Positions 50,874 through 61,859 of a stretch of DNA of 64,000 bases are shown in pieces. A program made the position numbers and the translations under genes. Below the pieces are notes generated by a model, which was not told the origin of the DNA, ran no database searches, and worked only from the letters and a program-made list of their open reading frames with translations. Within the stretch, counting starts at the first letter, position 1, and the number at the start of each line of letters is the position of its first letter. Origin of the DNA: Aphrophora alni (lineage: Eukaryota; Arthropoda; Insecta; Hemiptera; Aphrophoridae). Location: assembly GCA_963513935.1 (NCBI GenBank), contig OY740777.1, positions 14,929,092-14,993,091 of the forward strand. Reading direction: 5' to 3'.

Positions 50874-51398
50874 TTACAAGTTAAAGTTTTTTCCAGCTTC
50901 AACTACTGCATTTTCTAAGTTTAGACCTTGACTTTTATGAATAGTTATTACATAACTATTGCAAATTGGAAATTGTTTTCTTATTATAAAAGCATTCCTC
51001 ATTAATTGAAATTTAGATTCTATACGTTCTATAGAATATTGTCTTTTATTGGTAAGTTCAATTTTAATAATGTCGACAACATTATTATTATCTCTTGTTA
51101 CAGAAATAATAGTACCTATTGTACCATTAGCCAAGCCGATAGAAACATCAATATTTCGTCTTATCATAATTTTTGATCCAGCTTTTATTTTAATTACTCT
51201 AGCTAATCCTGCAGTTCGTGAACTACCCGCTTCATCATTCATTAAAGACTTTATTATTTTTTTGTGCATATTCTTCGCTCGAGTTGTATCTTCGGCAACA
51301 AGCTCAATTTCCTCGGCATTAATTTTTTTTAACATAGCATCTTTAAGGTATCGCACATTTGATTGGTAGGTAATAAGCAAACAGTATTTAGAAAGTTA
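50874..51398 (-). pseudogene. PIF1-type helicase, truncated C-terminal domain
   Basis: The minus-strand frame shows the C-terminal third of a PIF1-family SF1 DNA helicase: 'LITYQSNVRYLKDAM' (the N-x-x-V block after motif III), 'IKAGSKIMIRRNIDVSIGLA' + 'NGTIGTI' (the G-x-x-v-M-l-x-x-N...G-l-x-N-G-t segment) and 'HKSQGLNLENAVVEAG' (motif V). The ATPase motifs (Walker A and B) upstream and the final GQxYVALSR block downstream are absent, so it cannot be a working helicase. It is not the same lineage as the Helitron end at 45396-45593. It follows the second Ulp1-like domain in the same frame, separated by one TAA at 51396-51398. Confidence 0.85.
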
Positions 51399-51850
51399 CA
51401 AAGTTAAGATATTTCCACTTAAAAGTTTAAATATATGATTACGCATTAAGGAATATGTATAAGTAATATTTTGCGGATCATGGCCAAATACTAATGAAGT
51501 GGCAAAAATGCTATCGCGAAAACGCCACAATCAACGCCATTAAGTTGCTGGGCTACAGAAGGAAATATAATCTTTTTCATTTTTGCTAAAATAAAATGGA
51601 TAAAGCTTTTTCAAAAAAATTTTAAAATCTGCATCTAATGTATCAGATTTTGAAGAATCATAAATATATAATAACTTACCATCGTAATAGCTACATAACC
51701 AATGTTCAGAATTAGAAAACAAAATTTGAATATTTTTTTCACCCTCAGCCATTGGTTTGATTTTTGAAAGAACTTGAAGTCTTCCGGTATGTTGAGGCTT
51801 GTAAATAGTAAACCGTAAAAGTAGGTTATGAAATCTTTCAATATGATAAT
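51399..51850 (-). pseudogene. Ulp1/C48-like cysteine protease domain, second of a tandem pair
   Basis: The frame carries 'EHWLCSYYDGKLLYIYDSS' (catalytic His in H-W-x-C and Asp in Y-x-Y-D), 'LKKLYPFYFS', then, after a frameshift near 51540-51560, 'QQLNGVDCGVFAIAF' with the catalytic Gln and Cys (Cys codon 51527-51529), followed by a second small shift and 'SLVFGHDPQNITY'. Ulp1-like proteases cleave SUMO-type isopeptide bonds or process mobile-element proteins. The domain order H, D, Q, C is that of clan CE. Two frame disruptions make it a pseudogene. Similar domains occur in arthropod mobile elements (established knowledge, recalled without a search). Confidence 0.8.
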
Positions 51851-51954
51851 CATTTAGACGTCCTCCATTTTTTATGATATCATAATCACAATTGATCATT
51901 GAATATTGAAGATGCCAAGAAGGAATTTGAATAAAATGAAAAGGAAAGTTTTTT

Positions 51955-52486
51955 ATAGAACGGTCTCTAAATATACGTAAGAGAAATTGTCGCATATAAT
52001 TATTATCACAGTTATATCGCACATAATCTGGTCTAATACCATGTACAAGAGATGTCGCAAAAGCAATTGCGAATATACCACAATCACACTCACTCTGAAG
52101 TTGAACTTCAGGCCACTTTATAGTCTTTCCAGATTGAAAATAAAATGGGTATAATTTTAGCAAAACTAATCTATAAGTGACTATGATCTTTCTTTTCATT
52201 GAATGAGTCATAAATATAAATAGTTTCAGTGTCAAAAAAACTGCACACAAAGTGACCTCTAAGCATGTCATCATCTGTTAAAGGCCGAAATAAAATTTGA
52301 ATTCTAGATCTATCAGGAGAAGCGGGAGTAATCATATCATAAATTTGTTATTCTTCCATTCCTAAGAAATCAATATTAAAACATTCTTTTATTAAATCGC
52401 TGAAGCGCTGTATATGTTCTACACCTAAATATGCATCTTTGTTAATAATTACATTCAAAATCTTCCTCACTAAAATCAAAAGCCAT
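51955..52486 (-). pseudogene. Ulp1/C48-like cysteine protease domain, first of a tandem pair
   Basis: Possible start ATG at 52484-52486. It reads 'EHIQRFSDLIKECF', a stop (52348-52350), 'RSRIQILFRPL', 'RGHFVCSFFDTETIYIYDS' (His codon 52252-52254; Asp codon 52207-52209), a frameshift near 52185, then 'LKLYPFYF', 'EVQLQSECDCGIFAIAFATS' (Cys codon 52080-52082). It aligns along its whole length with the second domain (shared 'H[IX]xRF', 'IQILF', 'C[SY]..D', 'IYIYDS', 'LYPFYF', 'CGxFAIAFATSLV') but is clearly diverged, so the duplication is not recent. Both active-site sets were present before decay. Confidence 0.8.
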
Positions 52487-52506
52487 GCTAAAAATTTCTG
52501 TAGTCT

Positions 52507-52508
<2 letters not shown>

Positions 52509-52555
<47 letters not shown>
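52509..52555. repeat. Poly-T tract, 47 bp
   Basis: An uninterrupted T run. On the coding strand of the Ulp1-like locus it is a poly-A tract ending 22 bp before the possible ATG, so it is not a 3' retroposon tail of that locus. It may be the tail of another element that inserted there. Confidence 0.97.
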
Positions 52556-52559
52556 CACA

Positions 52560-53460
52560 AAAATAATATTTCTTTTCGTAAGTATAGTATAATACTGTAA
52601 GTAAATTTCGAATAAATTCTTATTTCTTTTTGTGCAATATATATTTTTTCTTTTTAATGATACTTATATAAAATTTCATATATTTATACTTTTATACAAT
52701 TTGATACTTACGTTAAGTCTAAATAGAATACCGAAAATTTCAAAAACTACCACGATGTTAATTATTTCTTCCTGTCGCCCTTATAAAAAGGTACCTGTGA
52801 AGAAAAAATAAAAATGGTCGATAAAATACGTAAATTCTCGGGTGGGGATAAGTAAGGTAAACTACTGGTTTTCTTGTAGAAGTATATACATGCTAGAAAA
52901 AGTAATTTGTAGAATTGTGGGGTCCATTGTGTGGTGATTACACCGACAATGGGTGATGCGCGCGCAGATAGCCCCGACGAAACGGATGGACTATTATTTA
53001 TTTTAATAACTATTTATTATTTTGGAAGTTGTATAAAAGTAAAGTTATTTAAAGTCAGTTTAGTATTTCAATATATTTTTGTAAAGATTTGACCTTCGAT
53101 AAGAATAGTGTTTTAGATTGTCAATCAATCGCTTATCAGCAGATAAGATGTATGGCAGGATGCTAACAGACATAAATATCTCTTGGCTCTAAGCCAAAGA
53201 AAATACGATCAACTAATTCTAATCTTACTTCTGCCTAATTTAAATTAATGATTACGTTCTGATTATTCAACTAAAATCGCTTGCATTTATTTTTTATATT
53301 TATAGCCATGTATGTATAATATTTTTGAATTATGTATGTCTATATATGTATTCACAGGTATTTCGGCATAACCTTACGACAAAAACTTGTAATATTTAAC
53401 CAAACGACTTTTTAACCAAACCGAGCTTTTTTTCCGTTCTGGGATGTGAAAGCCACCTTC
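52560..53460. other. Intergenic DNA between two mobile-element remnants
   Basis: No supported gene. 52920-52990 is GC-richer ('gggtgatgcgcgcgcagata') and unassigned. Confidence 0.45.
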
Positions 53461-53512
53461 AGATGCCTCACCGGCGTCGACCTAAAGATCTTTTGCCGCC
53501 CCAATTTCCTTC

Positions 53513-54040
53513 CTACACCCAACTAGTGATACCCGTCATCCCTATGAAGGAACAGATACTACCAATAGGGTTATCTAGGATGGTTTCCATCTCTTTCCCC
53601 GGCAGGCCTAGAGAGTATAGCCTGGCTCGTCCTAATGCCTCACACTCTAAAAGAATGTGTTCTGCGGACTCTTCAGCCAAATCACATTTCCTGCAAGTAT
53701 TGTCTGCAGCAATCCCTATCCTGTGTAGATGTTTTCTGAGGTGACAGTGGCTCGTTAAGAGCCCAACCACCCACCTCATGTTATCCCTTCTGAGAGAGAT
53801 GAGTTGTTCAGCATGTTTCTTGCTTGGTCTAAATAACCTTTTTGCAAGTCTACTAGTGGTTGAATTCGTCCAGGCCCTATTCATCCCCTCCCGTATCCAC
53901 GTATCAACCGCTGCTCTGGCATGTCCATAGGAGATCCCGAAAACCGGTTCCGGGCCCACGAAAGGGGATTCTGAACCTGACCTGGCTAATTCATCTGCTC
54001 TCTCATTACCATCAATACCTGAGTGGCCAAGAAACCGAGC
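53513..54040 (-). mobile_element. Non-LTR retrotransposon 3' fragment: RNase H end and zinc-knuckle-like domain
   Basis: The minus-strand frame reads 'GHSGIDGNERADELA' (RNase H motif: catalytic-site H and D of GH.G..GNE.AD.LA), about 60 residues of linker, 'WVVGLLTSHCHLRKHLHRIG' and 'CRKCDLAEESAEHILLEC' (C-x2-C...H-x4-C zinc-binding motif), then 'IGSICSFIGMTG' and the stop. This is the C-terminus of ORF2 of I/Jockey/R1-type LINEs with an RNase H domain. It is 5' truncated just before the motif (stop at 54041-54043), the usual result of incomplete reverse transcription. The frame is intact over 175 codons, so the insertion is younger than the LINE at 9.4 kb. GC content is far above the surroundings. 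Confidence 0.9.
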
Positions 54041-54249
54041 TTACTATTTTGATGAAATTATTTTTATTTTTCATTATTTAGAAATTATACCGCGACTAAT
54101 TACAACCGACACTTTTTTTATTAGCATACCTTCTTTCTTCGGCGACTTACCCGAATTAACGCTGAATCCGAAATACGTTTACTTTAATTCAACAAAATTA
54201 ATTTGTTTTCCCCCAAAAATTATAATAGTAATTCCAAATTAAATTATAA

Positions 54250-54560
54250 CGTTATGCATCTCTTTTATTTCTACCTAGGGTATCCCACTTAATTACTGAC
54301 CTAGACTGCGTCGCTCGAGGTCGGATTATGATTTCCTTCTTTCATTTTGATTTGACCAGCATGTCAATTTACGGTGGGAGACCTATCCCGGAGGGCCCAC
54401 CCTTAATATGTAACGGGAAATTAGGGGAACCTCGGGACTCACAGTCCCAAGACTGAAATCCCAAAATTGAAGACAATATTATGTATTGGTATATATATGT
54501 TAGCCATATGGTGAGAATCGAAGATGCGTGCGCACACATACTCGCATCCAGCGTTAATAC
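54250..54560. other. GC-richer segment, probable mobile-element remnant
   Basis: 'gggagacctatcccggaggg' + 'cccaccc' and 'gggaacctcgggactcacag' + 'tccc' stand out from the flanks and form short self-complementary stretches. It could be untranslated sequence of a LINE. No coding match is seen. Confidence 0.35.
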
Positions 54561-55189
54561 GGGAAGCGTCGCCTGAATTTTTTGGCTGAAGAAAAAAAAA
54601 TTTGTCGGTAAACCGTCAAATCAGAACTGTAACTTAATATAACTAATAACTAGCAATTATAAGTGAAATATTATTCTTTTAATGATAAACTTAAACGTTT
54701 TTCTTACATCTTATAAGTTCAAGGGGCTTTTTGAATTTAAAAACAGTAATAAACTAGAAAACTCGCGTAAAATTCAATGTATATAATAGGGGTGGTTCGC
54801 CGGCCATACTTACATCTGGCGGCTATTGCCGCCCTCAATAATTATGATGTTTTACGATTACGATGAGAATTTTTAGACTACGACGAGATCTAGTTCATAA
54901 TAATAGGTCATTAGAAGAGTGTAGATCAATATGTAAACTAAACACCTCTACAATAAGAATATCACTTCCTTATTTTTTTATAGCCATTCTGTTCAATATG
55001 ATGCGGTATTGTTAATTGTTAGTGTGAAATACATGAAAAATGTATAGTGCAGCCCGGAGTTTACACGCGAAAGACAGATGTGGTTGGAGCGGAAGTGACG
55101 GGGGGGGGGGAGGTCAGTCAAAATAACAAACACCTCAAAAAAAAAACAAAAACGCGCCAACATCGATCTCTCAAAAAGTCGTGAATATG

Positions 55190-55400
55190 TCTAAGGTATA
55201 AACCAGGCATTTGTAAGGTCGCAATAGTGGTATCTTTATATCAAGCACCCAAAATACCGTGAATGCGTTTAAAGTATAAGCCAGGCACTGGAAAGGTCGC
55301 AATAGTGGTATCTTTATATCAAGCCCCCAAAATGACGCAAAGCATTTAAAATATATGACAGGCACTGGAAAGGTGGTAATTGTCTACACGGTATAACATT
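55190..55400. repeat. 78-bp tandem repeat, about 2.7 units
   Basis: 'aggtcgcaatagtggtatct' + 'ttatatcaagc' occurs at 55216 and 55294 and, diverged, from 55371. Each unit includes 'ccaggca(ct)' before it. The minus-strand frame at 55171-55365 shows the repeat as an internally duplicated peptide ('LDIKIPLLRP' twice) and is not a gene. The units carry the same 'ccaggcac.aaaaggtc' motif as the cluster at 40732-41165, in reverse orientation. Confidence 0.85.
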
Positions 55401-55486
55401 TATACTCAGGCACCCAAAAGGTGGCCTTTATGTCTGATCGTATAACCGCTCCAAGGTCAGGAATCGCCAGGCACTCAAAAGGTCTT

Positions 55487-55493
<7 letters not shown>

Positions 55494-55559
<66 letters not shown>
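55494..55559. repeat. (TA)n microsatellite
   Basis: About 66 bp of TA directly after 'ccaggcactcaaaaggtctt'; the mirror arrangement occurs at 40732-40790. Confidence 0.97.
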
Positions 55560-55561
<2 letters not shown>

Positions 55562-58345
55562 TTATCATCTACCTCTAGCAGCCGTAATGCTCTTTGGTAT
55601 TAAATCATTTTAACCCACAAACAGATTTGTATCATTAAATATTTTTTTATATGAACAGTTGATTTCAAACTACATAATTTAAGAAATTAATCGGTCATTG
55701 AAAAACTAGCAAAAAGAAGTTATAATATTTAATTTGAGCAAAAGTGCTTTTGGGGTAGAAGAAAAAGTTAAAATGTTAAATACTGAATTTTAGAAACTAT
55801 ATTCAATAGGAATATATTGTATTTACAAATATTACTAAGTAATATAGACAAAATAATTTTTAAATATAATAGTCAATGGTAACAAACAAATAAATTATTT
55901 ACTTCCATGGTTTGTAATTGTTTTGTGATTCTCATAAATATGATATTTATAATTTTTTATATATTAGGGGTTTCTATTTACAGATTTTGAGTACTCCCAA
56001 AATTCCTCTCTTTAGGTGAAAGTTCAAACTTCAAAACTACCATAAAAGAATCACCAGGTGCCCTAAAGGTTTTAGCGTTATTTAAGTTCATCCAAAAGTT
56101 AAGACCGAAGGATACTAACAAACCGTAAATTTTTTTAACAAATGTAAATACCTCATTTTTACATAGTGAATATGAGATTTCCAGTTTAATCTGAAATCTA
56201 TATATCTGTTAAATGTAACAGGAAAATCATATTAATTATAAGTTCTATATTTATATAATGAAGGTAAAATAATTATGTTATGATATTTCAACTAGGCGCT
56301 TCAAAGTTCAATCTAAACAAACAAAAATTGTTCGTTAACCTTCAATGATCTCTAAGCTTTTCAATTTTGAAACTGACATAACATTAACGAGTATTTGAGT
56401 AACTTACTTAACCAGAAAATTACTAAATTGAAGCTCATTTTCAGAAAATGATTTTCCTTTAATAGCTTTTCTTCAAGTCTTACAATACTTCACTCTGTGT
56501 AATCTGCATCTAATGATGCGGAAATGAGATTGTTTCCACGATAAACTATCAGAGTTCGATACAAAAATAAATCAGATTGATAGTTGGAATTACCATGAAT
56601 AATGGCGTCAGGGGGGGGCGGGAATTTAGATAAATTATAGTAAAATTGTTCACATTGGTAAGGCTTTAATATTCCTTGCATTATATTTTTAAAATTAAAG
56701 AAAGTTTTTAATATTAGTGTCAGGGTCTCAATGAACGTAAAATACTACTTTTGTAATTTAATATCTGAAATGATCACACACAAAATAAATAAGATGTTAC
56801 TGGTCCATTACGGTACTTACCCAATTCATATGTTTTTGTGAGTGTTTTGAAATTTTTCGTTTTTTAAAATTGTTTTTCTAATCTTTCTAATATGAAACTC
56901 AAAATAAACCACTTAAGAATGTTCTTATCTTATGTTTAAAAACTATTCTCAACTTATTTTTTCAAATAAATTTCATTTGACAATCACTTTATTAGACTCT
57001 TCTAAAAGAAGAAGGAATTTCAGATGTAATCCTTCAAAGTACAGTAAGATATTTAATACTTATGGATTTTCATATTCTTAATATCTTTTTATCGATTATT
57101 TGTACATATAAAGTAATACTCGTAGATGTGTATATTAAAGAGTTTTGACTTGCTATTCTGAAGTCAATATCTCCGCTCTGAAGACCTCAAGGCTATACAT
57201 ATATGAATTTAGTTTTAGGTTTTAAATCGTTATCAGTTTAGTTGCAACCATCTGAGATCTGAGAATGGTGAGTATGTTATCGAAATATACATAAGAGTAA
57301 TATAATTAACATAACTGAATTTATTACAGTTTAAGTTTTGTTTCCTCTTATTGTGGTTTGGGGTATCCTTGTTTTTCTTATTGTGAATAACGCTCTTTCC
57401 ACATTGGATCTGAAGAGCTGTTGTTAAAGAACTACAAAGATGTTAGGATCGGAAACAGGAAAAGGAATTTAAACCCTACTTATTTTAGGATAATAAAAAA
57501 TGTTTATGTAGCAATATTTATGTTCGTCAGGAAGTAATTGTGGTCAAAAAGAAAAAGGTGTTTTTCAATTGAAGTGTAAGTGAGGTGAATTGTTATTTAG
57601 TATTTTTCTAGTAAAAGGAACACGAATAATTCTAAAAAACAGATTGTTGTAGTAGTGTGGAAGTATAAATAACGATATTTGGGTCAGAATAAGTGTTGTC
57701 ATGAAAATAAGGATTTGAGAAGGAAGGAAGATATTAGAAAATGCAGTTTATACCCTACATACTAAAAATTGCAGGATTTATTCTCAAAGTTTTAAACAGA
57801 AAATTTAAGATTGTTTTCTGTGTGATATAAAAGTATAAGTAAGTTAGTAAAGTGTTCTTATTGTCGGGTTGTAGTTTTGGATGTTTAAATATAATATTTG
57901 TATTTGAAAGTGTTACTTTTTACAGGATTCATTATTTTACACCTACCTATAAATACACAAATAACCAATGCATATACATTAAAAGTTTGAACATTTCAGA
58001 ATTATTTTTGTGTGACAATTTTGTTTTTAATTGTTTTTTATCCGACCTGTAGGTGTAACTCGTATGGATATATTGATTTAACACCAATACAGACACTAAA
58101 AGCTTCAATTACTGTCAACAGCCTTGCAGTAAATATAAATGAGTTGCCAATGACTCTAAATGACGACACGGGTTGTCATTGATAAATTTTTCCGTTATTT
58201 TGTAAATGTGTAAGTATGAAGCGTATTTCTGTTGTTTTAGTGTCAAGGAGTTGTTATAAATCTGTGTTTCAAATTGTTTGTTACTTTTGTAAAACAAATA
58301 GTTTACTTGTCAGTCAATGCAATTCTATGTTTTAACCATTTATAT
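55560..58345. other. AT-rich DNA, no gene seen
   Basis: About 2.8 kb. Frames at 56490-56681 (-) and 57852-58052 (+) have no recognised domain. Short G-runs occur near 56612. Nothing else is supported. Confidence 0.5.
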
Positions 58346-58347
58346 AA

Positions 58348-59110
58348 CTAGCTGATAACCTCAGTTTCACCTGGGGATAGTAGAGATATTTTTATAAAGA
58401 TTGTTTTTTCTTTAGCACAATCCTATTAGTGATGCTATAGAAATAATTTATGCCCAAATACATCACCACGCCAATTTTTATTGAAATCGACCCATCAGCA
58501 ACAATGATATGAAACTTGTTTTAGCGGTTAAAACTCCCTTGTAGTGGAATATTTTCAAACCCTTTTATTAGTATGCGTCTACAGACCTACCACAAGCCAT
58601 GTTAAAATATGCATAGCTCTAGGTTTCTTGGGTCCAGATATTTGCTTTAGGGGTAAAAAACACCATTGAAAAACACATTTGGAAAACCGTTTTTTTAGTA
58701 GCATCTACAATACTTCACTACTTTCATTACGGGATCTAGGTCCTAAAGGCTAATTTTGTATATATTAAAAGAGCCTCAACTCGCTTCGCTCTAAATCGTT
58801 ATACGACTCTAACATTTTCTTTCGTAATCAGGATTTGAAATTATATATTTTCTTAAATAGCTCCACTCTTTGTTATGGTTGAAGCATGAGGTTTTTGAAT
58901 GAACAAGCAGAATTGAAATCGGTATATTTGTATCTGCATTAGTTTCCTATAATGCTATAAATTGCCCGATTTTGACATTTTTAATTAATAATTTTTTTAT
59001 TTTAAAAGTGTTCTATATGAGCACCCTATACGAAATTTAATGTTACATCTCTATTTATGGGACATATCGTGCTTACATAATCAACACAACGTCGACGGAC
59101 GGACGTCATG
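58348..59110 (+). mobile_element. Retroelement 3'-end-like repeat, longer copy
   Basis: Begins 'ctagctgataacctcagttt' + 'cacctggggatagt' like 2500-2690 and continues much further ('gaaatcgacccatcagcaac', 'cgtctacagacctaccacaa', 'cctcaactcgcttcgctct') to 'acgtcgacggacggacgtcatgac'. 'ctcgcttcgctc' and the terminal 'gacggacggac' type tails are typical of RTE-related arthropod repeats; the family is inferred. No frame longer than chance. Confidence 0.5.
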
Positions 59111-59119
59111 ACGCAAATC

Positions 59120-60500
59120 ACTTTTTCCGATTTCCTGAAGCAGTGCGTGAAGATGAAATAAAAAACGCTCTTCGAAATTTGTTTTGAATATCCAAACATA
59201 CCATATATATCGTACAGTGGTTAAATAAGAAACCACAAGTTTTAGATGGTTTTAAAAAAATTCTTTTGAATTAATGACAGAAATAATAACAGATATTACT
59301 AATCAAAATATTACTATTGAGGTCATACCATTTAATAAAAGTTATGATTCATTTACTATATAAATTTAGGAACATCGGAAACTCTGGAATCTCAGCACGC
59401 ATTACGCAATAGCAAGAAAACAATCTAAAACGATGTTAGATTATCCATGAAGTTAAACCGAAACACTTTACTTTACCCAATAGTTGTAGTCAGTAGGTAA
59501 ACGCTTATTGTAAGAATTATCCAAATGTGGAATACAATTTCAAAGTTATAAAGTGTAAACGAATTTAATTAATAAAACTTTTTCAAAACTTCTTGTGTGT
59601 TGTTTTTTTGTGTGTTTGTGTATGCACGCGCGTTACTTTTAAGATACACACAAAGAATAAAACAAATATCTTTTTTGATACACATAAACTTATCAGGACA
59701 AACAAAGGACATACAATGATTTAGAAATAAAATATATCCATTTATTCCAAATAATAACATTGCAGAGAAAAGTTTTATTTTTACCTAAAATAAAATACAA
59801 TAGACAAAGAGTGACCTTACAAGAAAACAAATAAATTGAGGTGAACCAAAAACATACGCCTAAAGTCATCCTATTTATCAAGTTAACATCCCCTACTTTA
59901 CGTTCTTGTCCAGATTTATTGTGAAATCAAGGTTTATTTATGAGGGCAATTTCACAGGGCATTCTGTCTCAAATGTTCAGGTCACTAAAGAACATACCTG
60001 TGGCATTTTAAACATTGTAATTGTTCAATATTGTCGTAGAAATAATATTAGGTAAAAAAATTGGCCACAACGTGGAATCATATATATTCTCTTATTAAGA
60101 AATAGAAACAATGAATTTAAAATATTCACGACAAAAGTAATCATAGGATTTTACATTAAAACTCTTGTAAATTTGCCTCTATGTGTTTGCGTTTCTTAAA
60201 ATTAAAATTATCTTAATTAGCTGGAAAACAAAATGAATTAAAGCATTGTGCAGAGTTTGAGAGGAAACAGAAACTACAAGATTTCTGACAAGCTATTATA
60301 TTTAATAACTGTTGTATATTAAATGAAGTTTGTGAAATAACCCTAAGCCTCTTATACAAGTGCACACACAGATTACACTGTACAATAATAAGCCCCATGA
60401 CTTGACTGAGTTGCCCTTTGCCCAAAGTCATTACCGCCCCTCCAAGTTCACCCGAAGGAAATTCTCTGTAGTTATTTACTATGACAATACCATCCAATAC
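59120..60500. other. AT-rich DNA, no gene seen
   Basis: Overlapping minus-strand frames (59569-59760, 59693-59881, 60213-60497) lack domain signatures. 60400-60470 is GC-richer ('gcccctccaagttcacccga') but no exon can be defended. Confidence 0.45.
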
Positions 60501-60547
60501 TATTTCAACTTTGCTGGTGTTTTCTCGAAAGTCGCCTATTTATTTGG

Positions 60548-60605
60548 TGTCGCGAAAAAAAGCGCACAGCAAAAAAGCGCACTGCGAAGAAAGCGCACAG
60601 TTAAC
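60548..60605 (+). repeat. 'aaagcgcac' direct repeats
   Basis: Three copies of 'aa(a)gcgcac' spaced 16-19 bp apart (about 60558, 60574 and 60591), with related 'gcgctttattcgctttgcg' in opposite orientation at about 61142. The three frames here (60360-60647, 60481-60681, 60213-60497) are products of the same repeat. Confidence 0.6.
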
Positions 60606-60781
60606 CCTTTTGGAGTTACACAAGGAATCCAGCCCCGATCTTCTTAGAAAAAATGATTGTTATACAGAAAATAAAAGTTGAATTAATTAGTTTCTGATTT
60701 CCATCACACTTTAACCAGGCTTTGGACTGGCTAAATGATTAAATACTGAATAGTTTTTAATCATTTAGGCGTTTTAAAAAT

Positions 60782-60945
60782 CAGCACTAGTATAGCTTCG
60801 CCAATGTTAACTTTTTTAATATATTTACAGTCTTATCAGTATAATTAGGCTTATTCAAAAACAGCAAAAGTGTAGCTTTGTCAATGGTAACTTTTTACAT
60901 ATATTTGCAGTTTTAAAGTATACTTAGGCTTGTTTAGGTTAGGTT
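60782..60945 (+). repeat. 80-bp tandem repeat, two units
   Basis: 'cagcactagtatagcttcgc' + 'caatgttaac' at 60782 and 'cagcaaaagtgtagctttgt' + 'caatggtaac' at 60862, each followed by 'ttttt.a.atatatttgcag/acag' and 'taggctt'. Confidence 0.85.
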
Positions 60946-60961
60946 ATGTTAGGTTAGGTTA
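60934..60961 (+). repeat. TTAGG-type repeats (arthropod telomeric pentamer)
   Basis: Reads TTAGG TTAGG TTATG TTAGG TTAGG TTA. TTAGG is the ancestral arthropod telomere repeat. At five units this is either a tiny interstitial telomere-like tract or a chance microsatellite; it supports, but does not prove, an arthropod origin. Confidence 0.7.
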
Positions 60962-60965
60962 CATA

Positions 60966-61075
60966 AGAATGTACCTGAGCTATTGTATTACGTGATGACA
61001 CGCCTGAAGGGGTGAACTGTGGTGGATGGTCAGAAGAAATGTACCTGACTTATTGTATTGCGTGATGACTCACCT
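60966..61075 (+). repeat. 70-bp tandem duplication
   Basis: 'aatgtacctgagctattgta' + 'ttacgtgatgac' at about 60968 and 'aatgtacctgacttattgta' + 'ttgcgtgatgac' at about 61038. Confidence 0.85.
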
Positions 61076-61169
61076 CCAATCAGCTCCAAGTATTTTCCTG
61101 GTAACGTAACCCCTACCCTAATCTGTCACATTGGCCCTTATGCGCTTTATTCGCTTTGCGTTTTTTTTG

Positions 61170-61855
61170 CATAATCATTTATTTGTGTCCTAGCTAGACA
61201 CTACTTCTGGATTTTATCAGAAACCTCATGACCACTGCCTTTTCTCTTCTAATCTTCCGCTGCCTTTCTAAAAGACGCTTGTATTTTTTACTATTGAAAT
61301 TTCCTTCCCCATCTCTCGCTTTTTTATATTTAAAAATTTTAACCTATGTCCTAAATGACTCCAAAAAAAATAATAAATGGAACAAAAAAATCTATATATT
61401 TGACTATCAGGAATTTTTCCCGTTCAACACTTTATCTAAACTTTCTGAAAAAAAACATCAAATATAAGGATATGTTTCACGACAAGGACTTTCTCAGTCG
61501 CCTAGTTCTTCGTATGTAATCATGATTATTTAGCCGAACTTGACGGATATAAATTGCAGTGTCACTGCTTCATATATTATTTCCTTCTTGTTTTGACTTA
61601 ATTTGCCTTAATACATCTGCGATCTTCTCACAAGATCTCGTCACCGCTAAAATATCCTTTATGAAACGCTCCTGCTGTAGACAGTTTAATATTGGCTAAC
61701 GAATTATACAATTCATTAGTAATTGTCAACTATATCTGTAAGTAGCCATTTACATAATTTATTTAGTCTAACATGGAGAGGAGCATGAATAGAAATGACT
61801 GTGCAGACTTGAATCCGTGACTAATTAAAACGTTTCGTATTTTAAGATATCAATG
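61170..61855. other. AT-rich DNA, no gene seen
   Basis: The frame at 61228-61467 is compositionally like chance sequence. No RNA gene or clear repeat. Confidence 0.45.
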
Positions 61856-61859
61856 TTTT

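Noticed and set aside
51049..51369. 106-residue plus-strand frame
   Set aside because: It is the antisense shadow of the PIF1 helicase fragment.
53463..53744. 93-residue plus-strand frame, and the frame at 53860-54081
   Set aside because: Both are antisense shadows of the retrotransposon RNase H end.
57250..57300. 'ctgagaatgg ... tcgaaata' as a hammerhead-like core
   Set aside because: Both boxes deviate at core positions and no stems form.
60934..60961. A chromosome end at the TTAGG tract
   Set aside because: Only about five units, with ordinary sequence on both sides.
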